Shown here: positions 7,852-15,600 of the stretch, one piece after another | Numbering within the stretch: the first letter of the stretch is position 1 | How the letters are laid out: every line of letters starts with the position of its first letter | Made by a program: the position numbers and the translations under genes | Notes under the pieces: model-generated | Databases searched by the model: none | Seen by the model: only the letters and a program-made list of their open reading frames with translations | Told to the model about the DNA's origin: nothing | Assembly (NCBI GenBank): GCA_018222345.1 | Contig: JAAFAL010000011.1 | Span: forward strand, 2,558 to 40,968 | Source of the DNA: a bacterium | GTDB lineage: Bacteria > Pseudomonadota > Gammaproteobacteria > Nevskiales > OUC007 | Direction: 5' to 3' | Length of the DNA stretch: 38,411 nt

Positions 7852-8672
7852 TGCGCGCCCTGATGGCCATGGCAGCGGCCTTGACACTGGCGGCTTGCGC
7901 CAGCAACACGCCGCAAGCCCGATCCGAAAGCGACACCAACTACCTGGCCCAGCAACGTGCGATCACCGACTCCGGGCCGCTCGGCCTGCTGGCGGACGCC
8001 TGTGTGATTCGCGATGAGATCGGTAACGACTTTGTTGTCGTCGGCGCCAGTGAAGGCATGCCACTGCGCCCTGCACTGGCGCTGCGCAGCCTGTTGATGG
8101 AACGTGGACAGACTGTTCCAAACGCGACGGTCAAGACCGTGTGTGCTGCTACCGATGCGCAAACCGACACGCTACCTTGGGCAGAGTCTCGAGCGCATGA
8201 GCCCCAAGCCGCCCCGGCTCGCACGACGATTGCGCGATCGGCGACGCAAGAACGCGCTGCAAAGCTACAGCGCGCCGTGTTTCAGGCGATCAGTAAAAGC
8301 AGTGGCGGGTACCGGTTGCGTGCACTGGACCTTTCCAAGTCGGATGCGTCCGAACTGCAGCAGGACCTGGGTGCAAAACGTGTTTGGGCCATTCAGCTGG
8401 CGGGCATTGACGTGTCCACCGGCAAGCGTGTCGGGCAGTCGCTGGGCTACGCCTTTTTGTCTTACCCGTTCGTCTTTGTAGAGCCGCTTGCCGCAGAGGC
8501 CATGGCCGGCGCTGATGATGACCTGCAACGCTATACGTTGGCGCTTGTTGACTTGGAGGCCCGTCAGCTGGTCTGGTGGAAGGCATCCAACTGGGCCGAC
8601 CCTGGCAGCCACTTCGGCGCGGCGTATGGTGTCGACTGGGCTTACCGCGCCACCAGCCCTCTTTACCGATGA
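7851..8672 (+). CDS. Lipoprotein of unknown function, tandem paralog 1
   Basis: A 273-residue predicted lipoprotein with signal peptide MRALMAMAAALTLAAC and lipobox LAAC. ATG 7851 overlaps the upstream stop as TGATG; an ATG at 7839 is in frame and possible. The mature protein has an early ACVIRD stretch, a middle GGYRLRALDLS stretch, WAIQLAGIDVS, and a C-terminal FGAAYGVDWAYRATSPLYR. Equivalent stretches occur in the same order in the next gene, so the two are diverged duplicates. No enzyme motif is seen. Its stop overlaps the next ATG as ATGA. Function unknown; envelope location is inferred from the lipobox. Confidence 0.85.
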   Translation: MRALMAMAAALTLAACASNTPQARSESDTNYLAQQRAITDSGPLGLLADACVIRDEIGNDFVVVGASEGMPLRPALALRSLLMERGQTVPNATVKTVCAATDAQTDTLPWAESRAHEPQAAPARTTIARSATQERAAKLQRAVFQAISKSSGGYRLRALDLSKSDASELQQDLGAKRVWAIQLAGIDVSTGKRVGQSLGYAFLSYPFVFVEPLAAEAMAGADDDLQRYTLALVDLEARQLVWWKASNWADPGSHFGAAYGVDWAYRATSPLYR

Positions 8673-9532
8673 TTCTGCAAGCCAAACACTGCCGCACGGT
8701 ATTGATCACCGGCCTGGCCTGTGGCCTTTCCGCCTGCGCCACGACAGCGCCAGACCCCAAGCCGCCGTCCTACCTCGCCGATGAGCGCGCGGCGATTGCC
8801 GGCGCGCCTCACGCCATCCTCGGCGATGTCTGCGTGGTGCGCGATGTGACTGGTAGCGGCGACCACATACTGCGCAAGCAAACGCAAGACATTACCCAGG
8901 CCGCGCTGGCCAGCTTGTCGTCGCGCCTGCAAGGCGTCGGTGTGAGCTTGGCCAAAACCGCTGTGCCGACCGCCTGCGCAGGGCTGGAGCGTGTGGGCAT
9001 CCCGCCGCGCGTGGCAGAAACGTGGAATGCCGACGTCAGCACGCTAGACGATCAAGTGTTCACGACCGATGCGAACCTGCCCGCAGCCGACGCCCAGTTA
9101 AACCGCCGCCTGGTTGCAGCCGTGAGCAGCGCCATCGACGATGCCGAGGGCGGCTACAAACGCCGCGCTCTGGACATTTCAGATGATGATCGCGCGGCGC
9201 TGCGCGAGCAGGCCGAATCTGACGTGCTGTGGGTGCTCGCCATTATTGGTATCGATGTTTCGGCCGCCAAGGGCTTTTTGTCAGGCGGCAGCGACGGCCC
9301 CGAAGATTGCGACCGCATCCGCGATTCGTTTGAGCGGCGAGAATGTGAGCGTGACGCTGAACAGGCGCTGCAAAATGCTGATCGATTCAGCTACACCCTG
9401 GCGCTGGTGGACCTAAGCACCTATGAAATGGTGTGGTTCAACAACACCAACAACGTGCCCGGCCCACCGTACGAGCCGAGCAATTTTGGTGCCGAGTGGG
9501 CACAGCGCGTAGTTTCTCCCTTTTACCAATAA
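8669..9532 (+). CDS. Lipoprotein of unknown function, tandem paralog 2
   Basis: A 287-residue predicted lipoprotein; the signal peptide ends in LSAC (C23). It is a paralog of the preceding gene: CVVRD, GGYKRRALDIS, VLAIIGIDVS and FGAEWAQRVVSPFYQ match in order. It differs by an insert of about 25 residues (near 205-230) rich in charged residues with two cysteines (in EDCDRIRDSFERRECERD), possibly a disulfide-bonded loop after export. The four-base overlap with paralog 1 predicts coupled translation and perhaps a hetero-oligomer. No known family is recognised. Confidence 0.85.
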   Translation: MILQAKHCRTVLITGLACGLSACATTAPDPKPPSYLADERAAIAGAPHAILGDVCVVRDVTGSGDHILRKQTQDITQAALASLSSRLQGVGVSLAKTAVPTACAGLERVGIPPRVAETWNADVSTLDDQVFTTDANLPAADAQLNRRLVAAVSSAIDDAEGGYKRRALDISDDDRAALREQAESDVLWVLAIIGIDVSAAKGFLSGGSDGPEDCDRIRDSFERRECERDAEQALQNADRFSYTLALVDLSTYEMVWFNNTNNVPGPPYEPSNFGAEWAQRVVSPFYQ

Positions 9533-9536
9533 CGCC

Positions 9537-9671
9537 TGTCATTGCGAGGCCGCGCAGCGGCCGTGGCAATCTCGTTATGAGGCGATAGCGTGACGAGATT
9601 GCCGCGCGCCGTTGATTCGCTAGGCGAACCACCTTTAGCGCGCCCATTCGCGCGCAAGAATCACAATGACA
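9537..9671. repeat. Palindromic TGTCATTGCGAG repeat, copy B (expanded)
   Basis: Left arm TGTCATTGCGAG at 9537; right arm CACAATGACA ends at 9671. It shares GTGGCAATCTCGT and ACGAGATTGCCGCGCG with the other copies but carries about 40 extra bases in the right half, so it is longer (135 bp). It sits between two convergent genes, where its hairpin could serve as a bidirectional transcription barrier. Confidence 0.8.
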
Positions 9672-9679
9672 GCTGTTTG

Positions 9680-10564
9680 TTAAATCGGTTTCGGAGCCAG
9701 ACGCCAGCGCCGAAACGCGCCATCGGCTGTGTAAATCGCCAACGCGGTCCAAATGCACGCAAAGCCAACGGCCTCGACAGCCGTGAACGGCTCGCCGTAG
9801 ATCAAAACCCCGCACAACAACTGAATACTCGGCGCCATGTACTGCATGATGCCGATGGTCGAAAGCGGCACCCGCCGTGCGGCGAAAGCAAAACAAATCA
9901 GCGGGATGGCGGTAACCGCGCCGGCAATGATCAGCAGGCCATCGGTCAGCAGGCCCGTCTGGCCGAACGCGCCTTCGCCCTGCCAGCCAATCCACACCAG
10001 CCAAGCCGTTACGAACGGAAGAAACACTGCCGACTCCCACGCCAAGCCGGTGACCGACGGGACATTGACCTGTTTGCGCACCACCGAATAAAGGCCGAAT
10101 GACATCGCCAGCGTCAGCGCGATCCACGGCAGGCGGCCGTGGGCTATGGTCATGTAGGCAACGCCGATTGCCGCCACCGCAACCGCCGACCACTGCGCGC
10201 GGTTGAGCCGCTCGCGGAAGATCGCCACGCCAAACACAATGTTGACCAGCGGGTTGATGAAATAGCCCAGCGCGGTTTCGACGATGTGGTCGCTATTCAC
10301 CGCCCAGATGTACAAGAACCAATTGACGCCGATCAGCGCCGCCGACAGCGTCAGCGCTGCCATCACCCGTGGTTGTTCCAGCAGCGCGGCGAGCCAGGCG
10401 CGGCCGCGGGTTATGCACAAAAAACCCACGACCCACACGCAGCACCACGCCAGCCGATGCGCGGTAATTTCCAGCGCCGGTACGTGGTCGATGGTCTTCC
10501 AGTAAATCGGCAAAAAGCCCCAGAGCAAAAATGCGCACAGGGCCGCCGCGTGGCCGCGGGTCAT
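9680..10564 (-). CDS. rarD: RarD-type EamA transporter
   Basis: A 294-residue inner-membrane protein with about ten hydrophobic helices, length typical of RarD. Characteristic stretches are FLLWGFLPIYWK near the N-terminus, HRLAWC, NWFLYIWAVNSDHIVETALGYFINPL (shown partly; key parts are NWFLYIWAVN and ALGYFINPL), and FAFAARRVPLSTIGIMQYM in the second half. RarD proteins belong to the drug/metabolite transporter superfamily and are annotated as chloramphenicol-sensitivity permeases; the natural substrate is not established. ATG 10564 starts immediately before the first helix. The gene stands alone, bounded by the copy B repeat and the divergent gene at 10696. Confidence 0.9.
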   Translation of the reverse strand: MTRGHAAALCAFLLWGFLPIYWKTIDHVPALEITAHRLAWCCVWVVGFLCITRGRAWLAALLEQPRVMAALTLSAALIGVNWFLYIWAVNSDHIVETALGYFINPLVNIVFGVAIFRERLNRAQWSAVAVAAIGVAYMTIAHGRLPWIALTLAMSFGLYSVVRKQVNVPSVTGLAWESAVFLPFVTAWLVWIGWQGEGAFGQTGLLTDGLLIIAGAVTAIPLICFAFAARRVPLSTIGIMQYMAPSIQLLCGVLIYGEPFTAVEAVGFACIWTALAIYTADGAFRRWRLAPKPI

Positions 10565-10646
10565 GGGGCGAAAGGTTTAGTTGTGGGGCGGGGACTTTAG
10601 CCGCGTTGGGCGCCACGCGCACTCGCCGAAAAAAGTTATGGAATAA

Positions 10647-10675
10647 TTAACGCCTTGAGGCGTCATTTCTATAAC
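10647..10675 (+). promoter_or_regulatory. Probable sigma-70 promoter with a palindrome in the spacer
   Basis: TTAACG (10647-10652) and TATAAC (10670-10675) are spaced by 17 bases, and the gene starts 20 bases downstream. The perfect palindrome ACGCCT-TG-AGGCGT (10650-10663) covers the spacer. It lies inside a looser inverted repeat from GTTAT (10636) to ATAAC (10675). This could be an operator; the regulator is unknown. Confidence 0.45.
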
Positions 10676-10695
10676 AAACTCCGAGCGGTTCAAGC

Positions 10696-11193
10696 ATGAT
10701 TAAGAAGTACTTTGCGCTCGTCGCGATCTGCCTGTTGACCCCGGCCAGCATGTCTGCGGCGGCTGCTGAACCGGCCGCGGCCCTGCAAATGCAATGGCGC
10801 TTTGGCGCAGTTCAGCCTGCCGGTGCGCAGTTGCAGCTTGGCATATTGGCGCAACCTGACCGCCGGTTTGGCGCGTTGAAGCAGGTGTCGCTGGGCTTTA
10901 CCGGGCTGCGCTGGCAACGCCTGCGGGGTTTCTCGCCCGTCGTTATGGGCGTTCAGCCGCAGACGGCGCGGGCGCTGCATGCCGACGGCGAGCGCAAGCG
11001 TGCGCGTTGGCCCTGGATTACGGCGGTCGCTGTTGTTGGCGGTGTGGCGCTGGCTTCCGTAGTCGGGTCGGACGACGATGACAACTCGAATACCAGCAAT
11101 GTTGATAGCCAAAGCAGCGATGGCGCCTGCAATGTGGCGAGCACAAACGGCGATGGCGATGTGACCGTTGTCAGCCAGGAGTGTGTTCCATAG
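10696..11193 (+). CDS. Exported or membrane-anchored hypothetical protein
   Basis: A 165-residue protein of no recognised family. It has a signal peptide (about 1-23, cleavage near SAAAAE), a central region with LQMQWRFGAVQPAGAQLQLGI and a repeat-like QVSLGFTGLRWQR, a second hydrophobic segment at about 108-123 (ITAVAVVGGVALASVV), then a run of four aspartates and a Ser/Asn/Asp-rich tail with two cysteines. The layout suggests a periplasmic N-terminal part anchored by one helix, with an acidic tail. It is preceded by a well-placed promoter and is transcribed away from rarD. Confidence 0.7.
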   Translation: MIKKYFALVAICLLTPASMSAAAAEPAAALQMQWRFGAVQPAGAQLQLGILAQPDRRFGALKQVSLGFTGLRWQRLRGFSPVVMGVQPQTARALHADGERKRARWPWITAVAVVGGVALASVVGSDDDDNSNTSNVDSQSSDGACNVASTNGDGDVTVVSQECVP

Positions 11194-11209
11194 GAACCGA
11201 CTCAACAGC

Positions 11210-11608
11210 TCACCTGGCCCGGGCAACCCACCAACTGGTGCCCTGCGGATCACGAATCCCTGCACAGTAGTCACCGTAGTCCTGCTCGGCCGGCGGATAG
11301 ACCTCGTCGGCGCCCAGTGCCAGCGCCTTGGCGTGGCAGGCATCGACATCTTCGACATAGATGTACGCCGCGCCGGGAATTGCGGCGAAATCCCCACTGG
11401 CCTCGCCCAGCATCACAATGCTGTCGCCGATCTGTACTTGCGCGTGCCGCACGCGGCCATCGTCTTCCTCGCACATCGTCAGCTTGCCGCCAAACACTTG
11501 CTCGATGAAGCTGATTTGCGCCCGGCCATCGCGCACCAACAGGTACAGCGTGATGGTGCGCAGCGGGTCGCGCCAGTTGGGGTCATCCAGTTGTTGTAGT
11601 GCTGCCAT
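11210..11608 (-). CDS. VOC-superfamily protein (glyoxalase/PhnB-like)
   Basis: A 132-residue protein with the beta-alpha-beta-beta-beta repeats of the vicinal oxygen chelate fold. It has YLLVRDGRAQISFIEQVFGGK near residues 22-41 (key: VRD, FIEQVFG), RHAQVQIGDSIVMLGE in the middle, and YVEDVDACHAKALALGAD and YGDYCAGIRDPQGTSWWVA at the end, as in the PhnB/YccB-type group. Such proteins bind metals and act as lyases, dioxygenases or resistance proteins; the reaction is not predictable. The start at 11608 has a GGAG ribosome site. It converges with the preceding gene, leaving only 16 bases between stops. Confidence 0.85.
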   Translation of the reverse strand: MAALQQLDDPNWRDPLRTITLYLLVRDGRAQISFIEQVFGGKLTMCEEDDGRVRHAQVQIGDSIVMLGEASGDFAAIPGAAYIYVEDVDACHAKALALGADEVYPPAEQDYGDYCAGIRDPQGTSWWVARAR

Positions 11609-11684
11609 GGTGGAATCTCCTTGCTATTCTGCGGTCAATCTTTCGTGAATTGAACATGCGCGGCAACCGCGCCTTGGGGACATC

Positions 11685-13799
11685 ATGACCAAACTCTACA
11701 TTGCGCTCATTGGCGTGCTCGCGGCGCTGCCTGCTGCCGCACTCGACTACCCGGACACCCGCAAGGGCGACGTGGTTGATAACTACCACGGCACCAAAGT
11801 GGCCGACCCCTACCGCTGGCTGGAAGACACCGACAGCAGTGAGACCGCCGCGTGGGTGAAGGCGCAAAACAAAGTCACCTTTGGTGTGCTGGACAAGCTG
11901 CCCAAGCGCGAGCAGTTCAAAAACCGCCTGACCAAAATTTGGAATTACGAGCGCTACAGCGTGCCGAGCAAGCGCGGCGACCGTTACTTCTTCCGCAAAA
12001 ACGACGGCCTGCAAAACCAAAGCGTGCTGTATGTGCAAGAGGGCCTGAACGGCAAACCGCGCGTGCTCATCGACCCCAACACGCTGAGCGACGACGGCAC
12101 CGTCTCGCTAGCCAGCACCTCGGTGTCGCCCGACGGCCAGTGGCTGGCCTATGCCCTGGCCGATGGCGGTAGCGACTGGCGCAGTGTGCGGGTGAAAAAC
12201 ATCAACACCGGCGAAGACCTGCTGGGCAGCCTGGAGAACATCAAGTTCTCGGGCATGGAATGGACCAAGGACTCGCGCGGCTTTTTCTACAGCCGCTACC
12301 CCGGCAAGGACGGCACCTTCGACGACCTGGCCAACCAGAAGCTTTACTACCACCGCATCGGCACGTTGCAGTCTGAAGACGTGCTGGTTTACGAGCGCCC
12401 GGACCAGCCCAAGTGGGGCTTCTACGCCAGCGTCACGGAGAATGGCCGCTACGCCGTCATTGGGACTTGGAAAGGCGCCGAGAGCAAAAACAAGCTGGCT
12501 GTGCTCGACCTGCAAGACGCCGACTTCCCGAAATTCGACGGCAAGGTTGTGCCCATCGTCGATGACTTTGCGGCGCGCTACGACCTGGTCGGCAGCAAAG
12601 GCAGCACGTTGTACGTGTTCACCACGGCCGGCGCGCCACGCGGCAAGATCATCGCCATCGATGCCAACAAACCGGCCAAGGCCGACTGGCGCACGGTGCG
12701 AGCCGAAGACGCCGACACCATTGAAACCGTCGGCTTTGTCGGCGGCAAACTTATCGTCGTGGCCATGCGCGATGCCGCGCACCGGCTGCATGTGCTGGGT
12801 ACCGACGGCAGCGTGGATCGCGAGATCAAGCTGCCAGGCCTGGGCAGTATCAGCAGCGTGTCGGGCGAGGCCGACGACAGCGAAATGTTCTTCGGCTACG
12901 AGTCGTACTTGCAGCCCGACACCAACTACCGCGCTGACCTGAACAGCGGCAAGGTCGAAGTGTTCCAGCAGCCCAGCATCGACTTCGACACCAGCCAGTT
13001 CACCACCGAGCAGGTGTTCTACAAGAGCAAAGACGGCACTCGCGTGCCGATGTTCATCACCTACAAGAAAGGTCTGAAGCGCGACGGTCACAACCGCACG
13101 CTGTTGTACGGCTACGGCGGCTTCAACGTGTCGCTCACGCCGGGCTTCAGCATCTCGCGGCTGGGCTGGCTGGACGCTGGTGGCGTGCTGGCCGTGGCCA
13201 ACCTGCGCGGCGGTGGTGAGTACGGCGAGGCGTGGCACAAGGCCGGCACGCGCGAAAACAAGCAAAACGTGTTCGACGACTTCATCGCTGCCGGCGAATA
13301 CATGGTTGAAAACAAGTGGACCATGCCGCATCACTTGGGCATCCAAGGTGGCTCCAACGGCGGCCTGCTGGTCGGCGCTGTGGCCAATCAGCGGCCCGAC
13401 CTGTTCGCCGTGGCGCTACCGGCCGTGGGCGTGATGGACATGCTGCGCTTCCACAAATTCACCATAGGCTGGGCCTGGACGCCGGACTACGGTAGCTCGG
13501 ACGAGGCCGATGCATTTGAATACCTGTATGCCTACAGCCCGCTGCACAACATCGAAAAAGGCACGGATTACCCGGCGACACTAGTTACCACCGCCGACCA
13601 TGATGACCGCGTGGTGCCCGGCCACAGCTTCAAGTACGCCGCGGCACTGCAAGCCGCCCACACCGGCGACGACCCCGTGCTGATCCGCATCGAAACCCGC
13701 GCCGGGCATGGAGCCGGCAAGCCAACCAGCAAACGTATTGCTGAGGCGGCCGACTTGTGGGCATTTTTGTGGGAGTACACCGGAAAGAAGAAACACTAA
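11685..13799 (+). CDS. Prolyl oligopeptidase (family S9A), exported
   Basis: A 704-residue serine peptidase with a cleavable signal peptide (about 1-19, ending AAALD), so probably periplasmic. The N-terminal seven-bladed propeller (about 70-420) restricts access to short peptides. The C-terminal alpha/beta hydrolase domain carries S557 in GGSNGGLLVG, the catalytic Asp in TADHDDRVV (from D638) and H675 in AGHGAGKP. DPYRWLED near the N-terminus is typical of the family. It cleaves after proline in small peptides. Length matches the family (about 690-720). A GGGGA ribosome site lies 5 bases before ATG 11685. It lies divergent from the VOC gene and stands alone. Confidence 0.95.
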   Translation: MTKLYIALIGVLAALPAAALDYPDTRKGDVVDNYHGTKVADPYRWLEDTDSSETAAWVKAQNKVTFGVLDKLPKREQFKNRLTKIWNYERYSVPSKRGDRYFFRKNDGLQNQSVLYVQEGLNGKPRVLIDPNTLSDDGTVSLASTSVSPDGQWLAYALADGGSDWRSVRVKNINTGEDLLGSLENIKFSGMEWTKDSRGFFYSRYPGKDGTFDDLANQKLYYHRIGTLQSEDVLVYERPDQPKWGFYASVTENGRYAVIGTWKGAESKNKLAVLDLQDADFPKFDGKVVPIVDDFAARYDLVGSKGSTLYVFTTAGAPRGKIIAIDANKPAKADWRTVRAEDADTIETVGFVGGKLIVVAMRDAAHRLHVLGTDGSVDREIKLPGLGSISSVSGEADDSEMFFGYESYLQPDTNYRADLNSGKVEVFQQPSIDFDTSQFTTEQVFYKSKDGTRVPMFITYKKGLKRDGHNRTLLYGYGGFNVSLTPGFSISRLGWLDAGGVLAVANLRGGGEYGEAWHKAGTRENKQNVFDDFIAAGEYMVENKWTMPHHLGIQGGSNGGLLVGAVANQRPDLFAVALPAVGVMDMLRFHKFTIGWAWTPDYGSSDEADAFEYLYAYSPLHNIEKGTDYPATLVTTADHDDRVVPGHSFKYAAALQAAHTGDDPVLIRIETRAGHGAGKPTSKRIAEAADLWAFLWEYTGKKKH

Positions 13800-13804
13800 A
13801 AGCT

Positions 13805-13898
13805 TGTCATTGCGAGCGCCGTAGGCGCGCGGCAATCTCGTCACGAAAACGCCAAGGTGACGAGATTGCCGCAGTCGCTGCGCTCCTTCGCAATGACA
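13805..13898. repeat. Palindromic TGTCATTGCGAG repeat, copy C
   Basis: TGTCATTGCGAGCGCCGTAG opens the element and CTTCGCAATGACA closes it, with GGCAATCTCGTCACG and TGACGAGATTGCCGC inside. It lies 5 bases after the prolyl oligopeptidase stop and about 190 bases before the helicase start, so it could act as the 3' hairpin of the peptidase mRNA. Confidence 0.85.
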
Positions 13899-13937
13899 TG
13901 CGACTCATGACAGATGCTGCTTTGCACAATTTCGCGG

Positions 13938-14092
13938 TACAATAAAGGTGGCTACACGCCAAGGACGTCAGTTCCTCCCCTAGCGGGGTGACCCTGCCGT
14001 CACCCGCCGGGCACGCAAAAGCGCCCCCACTTCTGGCCAAAATCGGCCAACGCTATCTGGCGCCGCTGCTTGGCGCCGGTTCAAGGATTCCC
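13938..14092 (+). promoter_or_regulatory. Structured leader of the DEAD-box helicase gene
   Basis: A -10-like TACAAT (13938-13943) lacks a good -35. Downstream are four inverted repeats: CCCC-TAGC-GGGG (13977-13988), GGTGAC-CCTGCC-GTCACC (13987-14004), TGGCC/GGCCA (14034-14049) and GGCGCC/GGCGCC (14059-14077). The first two share 13987-13988. The last ends 5 bases before the AAGGA ribosome site (14083-14087). Structure-dependent control is inferred from this layout. Confidence 0.45.
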
Positions 14093-15385
14093 ATGTCTTT
14101 CGACACCCTCGGCCTGTCGGCCGAACGCTTGCGCGCGGTTCGCGATGCAGGCTTTGACACCCCCACACCCATTCAAGCCAAAGCCATCCCGCCCGTACTG
14201 GAAGGCCGCGACGTACTCGCCGCAGCACAAACCGGCACGGGCAAAACCGCGGCCTTTGCGCTGCCCATGCTCGACCTGCTGGCCAAGGGCCGCAGTGCCG
14301 GCAAGCGCCAGGCACGGGCGTTGATCCTCACGCCCACACGCGAACTCGCTGCGCAGGTGCACGAGAATTTCACCGAAATGCGTGGTGAAACCCACCTAAG
14401 CACCACACTGATCTTCGGCGGCGTGGGCCAAAACCCGCAAGTTGGCCGCATGGCCAAGGGCCGCGACATTCTCGTGGCCACGCCGGGCCGCCTGCTCGAC
14501 CTGGTCAACCAAGGCCACATCGACCTGTCCGCCGTGGAAATTTTGGTGCTGGACGAAGCCGACCGCATGCTGGACATGGGTTTCATCCACGACATGAAAA
14601 AGGTCATCAAGCTGCTGCCGCCCAAGCGCCAGACGCTGCTGTTCTCGGCGACGTTTTCCAAGGACATCCGCAAGTTGGCGTCGCAGTTTCAGCACAACCC
14701 GATTGAGGTTGATGTGGCTCCGCGCAACAGCACCGCCGAGCGCGTCGAGCACGCCGTGCTGCACGTGAGCGACCCGGCCAAAGCCAACAAGGCGCAGTTA
14801 CTCATCCACCTGCTGCGCGAGCACGGTTGGCACCAGGTGTTGGTGTTCCACCGCACCAAGCATGGTGCCAACAAGCTCACGCGCCAGTTGGAACAGGCAG
14901 GCAACAAGGCTGCGGCGATCCACGGCAACAAGAGCCAGTCGGCCCGCACCAAGGCGCTGGAAGGCTTCAAAAAAGGCGAGATCACCGTGCTGGTGGCCAC
15001 CGACATCGCCGCCCGCGGCTTGGACATCGAACAATTGCCGGTGGTGATCAACCACGACCTGCCCAACGTGTCCGAAGACTATGTGCACCGCATTGGCCGC
15101 ACGGCCCGTGCTGGCGCCGAAGGCTTGGCGTTGTCGTTGGTTGGCCCGGAAGATCGGCCATTGCTGCGTGACATCGAAAAACTGCTGGGCCACCGCATCG
15201 ACATCCGCGAAGTACCTGGCCACACTATCGACAACCCGCCGACGACCAGCGGCGGCGGCCAACCCGTGAGCCGTAGTGCCAAACCAAAACGCAGCGCCAA
15301 GCCCGGTGACGGGCCGGGAAAGCCCGGCGCGCGTAACAGGCGCCGGCGGCGTGGTGGTGGGGGCGGCCGCAGCGCGTCGCGCTAG
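14093..15385 (+). CDS. RhlE-type DEAD-box RNA helicase
   Basis: A 430-residue ATP-dependent RNA helicase. Motifs in order are the Q motif (TPTPIQAKAIP), Walker A AAQTGTGKT (44-52), PTRELAAQ, TPGRLLDL, DEAD (154-157), SAT, TDIAARGLDI and HRIGRTARAG. After the helicase core (to about 375) comes a tail of about 55 residues rich in Lys, Arg and Gly, ending in an Arg/Gly cluster, which probably binds RNA non-specifically. RhlE-type helicases work in ribosome assembly, RNA decay or cold adaptation. ATG 14093 follows an AAGGA site; the upstream open frame is leader sequence. A structured leader suggests post-transcriptional control. Confidence 0.95.
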   Translation: MSFDTLGLSAERLRAVRDAGFDTPTPIQAKAIPPVLEGRDVLAAAQTGTGKTAAFALPMLDLLAKGRSAGKRQARALILTPTRELAAQVHENFTEMRGETHLSTTLIFGGVGQNPQVGRMAKGRDILVATPGRLLDLVNQGHIDLSAVEILVLDEADRMLDMGFIHDMKKVIKLLPPKRQTLLFSATFSKDIRKLASQFQHNPIEVDVAPRNSTAERVEHAVLHVSDPAKANKAQLLIHLLREHGWHQVLVFHRTKHGANKLTRQLEQAGNKAAAIHGNKSQSARTKALEGFKKGEITVLVATDIAARGLDIEQLPVVINHDLPNVSEDYVHRIGRTARAGAEGLALSLVGPEDRPLLRDIEKLLGHRIDIREVPGHTIDNPPTTSGGGQPVSRSAKPKRSAKPGDGPGKPGARNRRRRRGGGGGRSASR

Positions 15386-15400
15386 GCCGCGCCGGCCGAT

Positions 15401-15553
15401 CCCCTCACCCCGGCCCTCTCCCTCAGGGAGAGGGGGCTATTTCCTTCTCCCTGGGGGAGAAGGTGCCCCATAGACAGTGCGAAGCACAGACCCCCTTCTC
15501 CCGCTCGCGGGGGAAGGTGCCCGAAGGGCGGATGGGGGTAGGCGGATGAGGGG
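15401..15553. repeat. CCCCTCA...TGAGGGG palindromic repeat element
   Basis: The element starts CCCCTCACCCCGGCCCTCTC and ends GGATGAGGGG. Inside are stacked hairpin arms: CCCTCAGGGAGAGGG, CTTCTCCCTGGGGGAGAAGG and CCTTCTCCCGCTCGC followed by GGGGAAGG. Repeats of this look occur between genes in many proteobacteria. It fills most of the gap between the helicase and hydrolase genes, both on the plus strand. Confidence 0.75.
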
Positions 15554-15600
15554 CGTGTGTGACATTGCCCCCAAATCAATCACGTGGCACCCTGCCGCGC

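Noticed and set aside
12108-13346. 412-codon frame opposite the prolyl oligopeptidase
   Set aside because: The sense gene has an intact catalytic triad across the region; the antisense product is His/Val/Ala-rich without domains.
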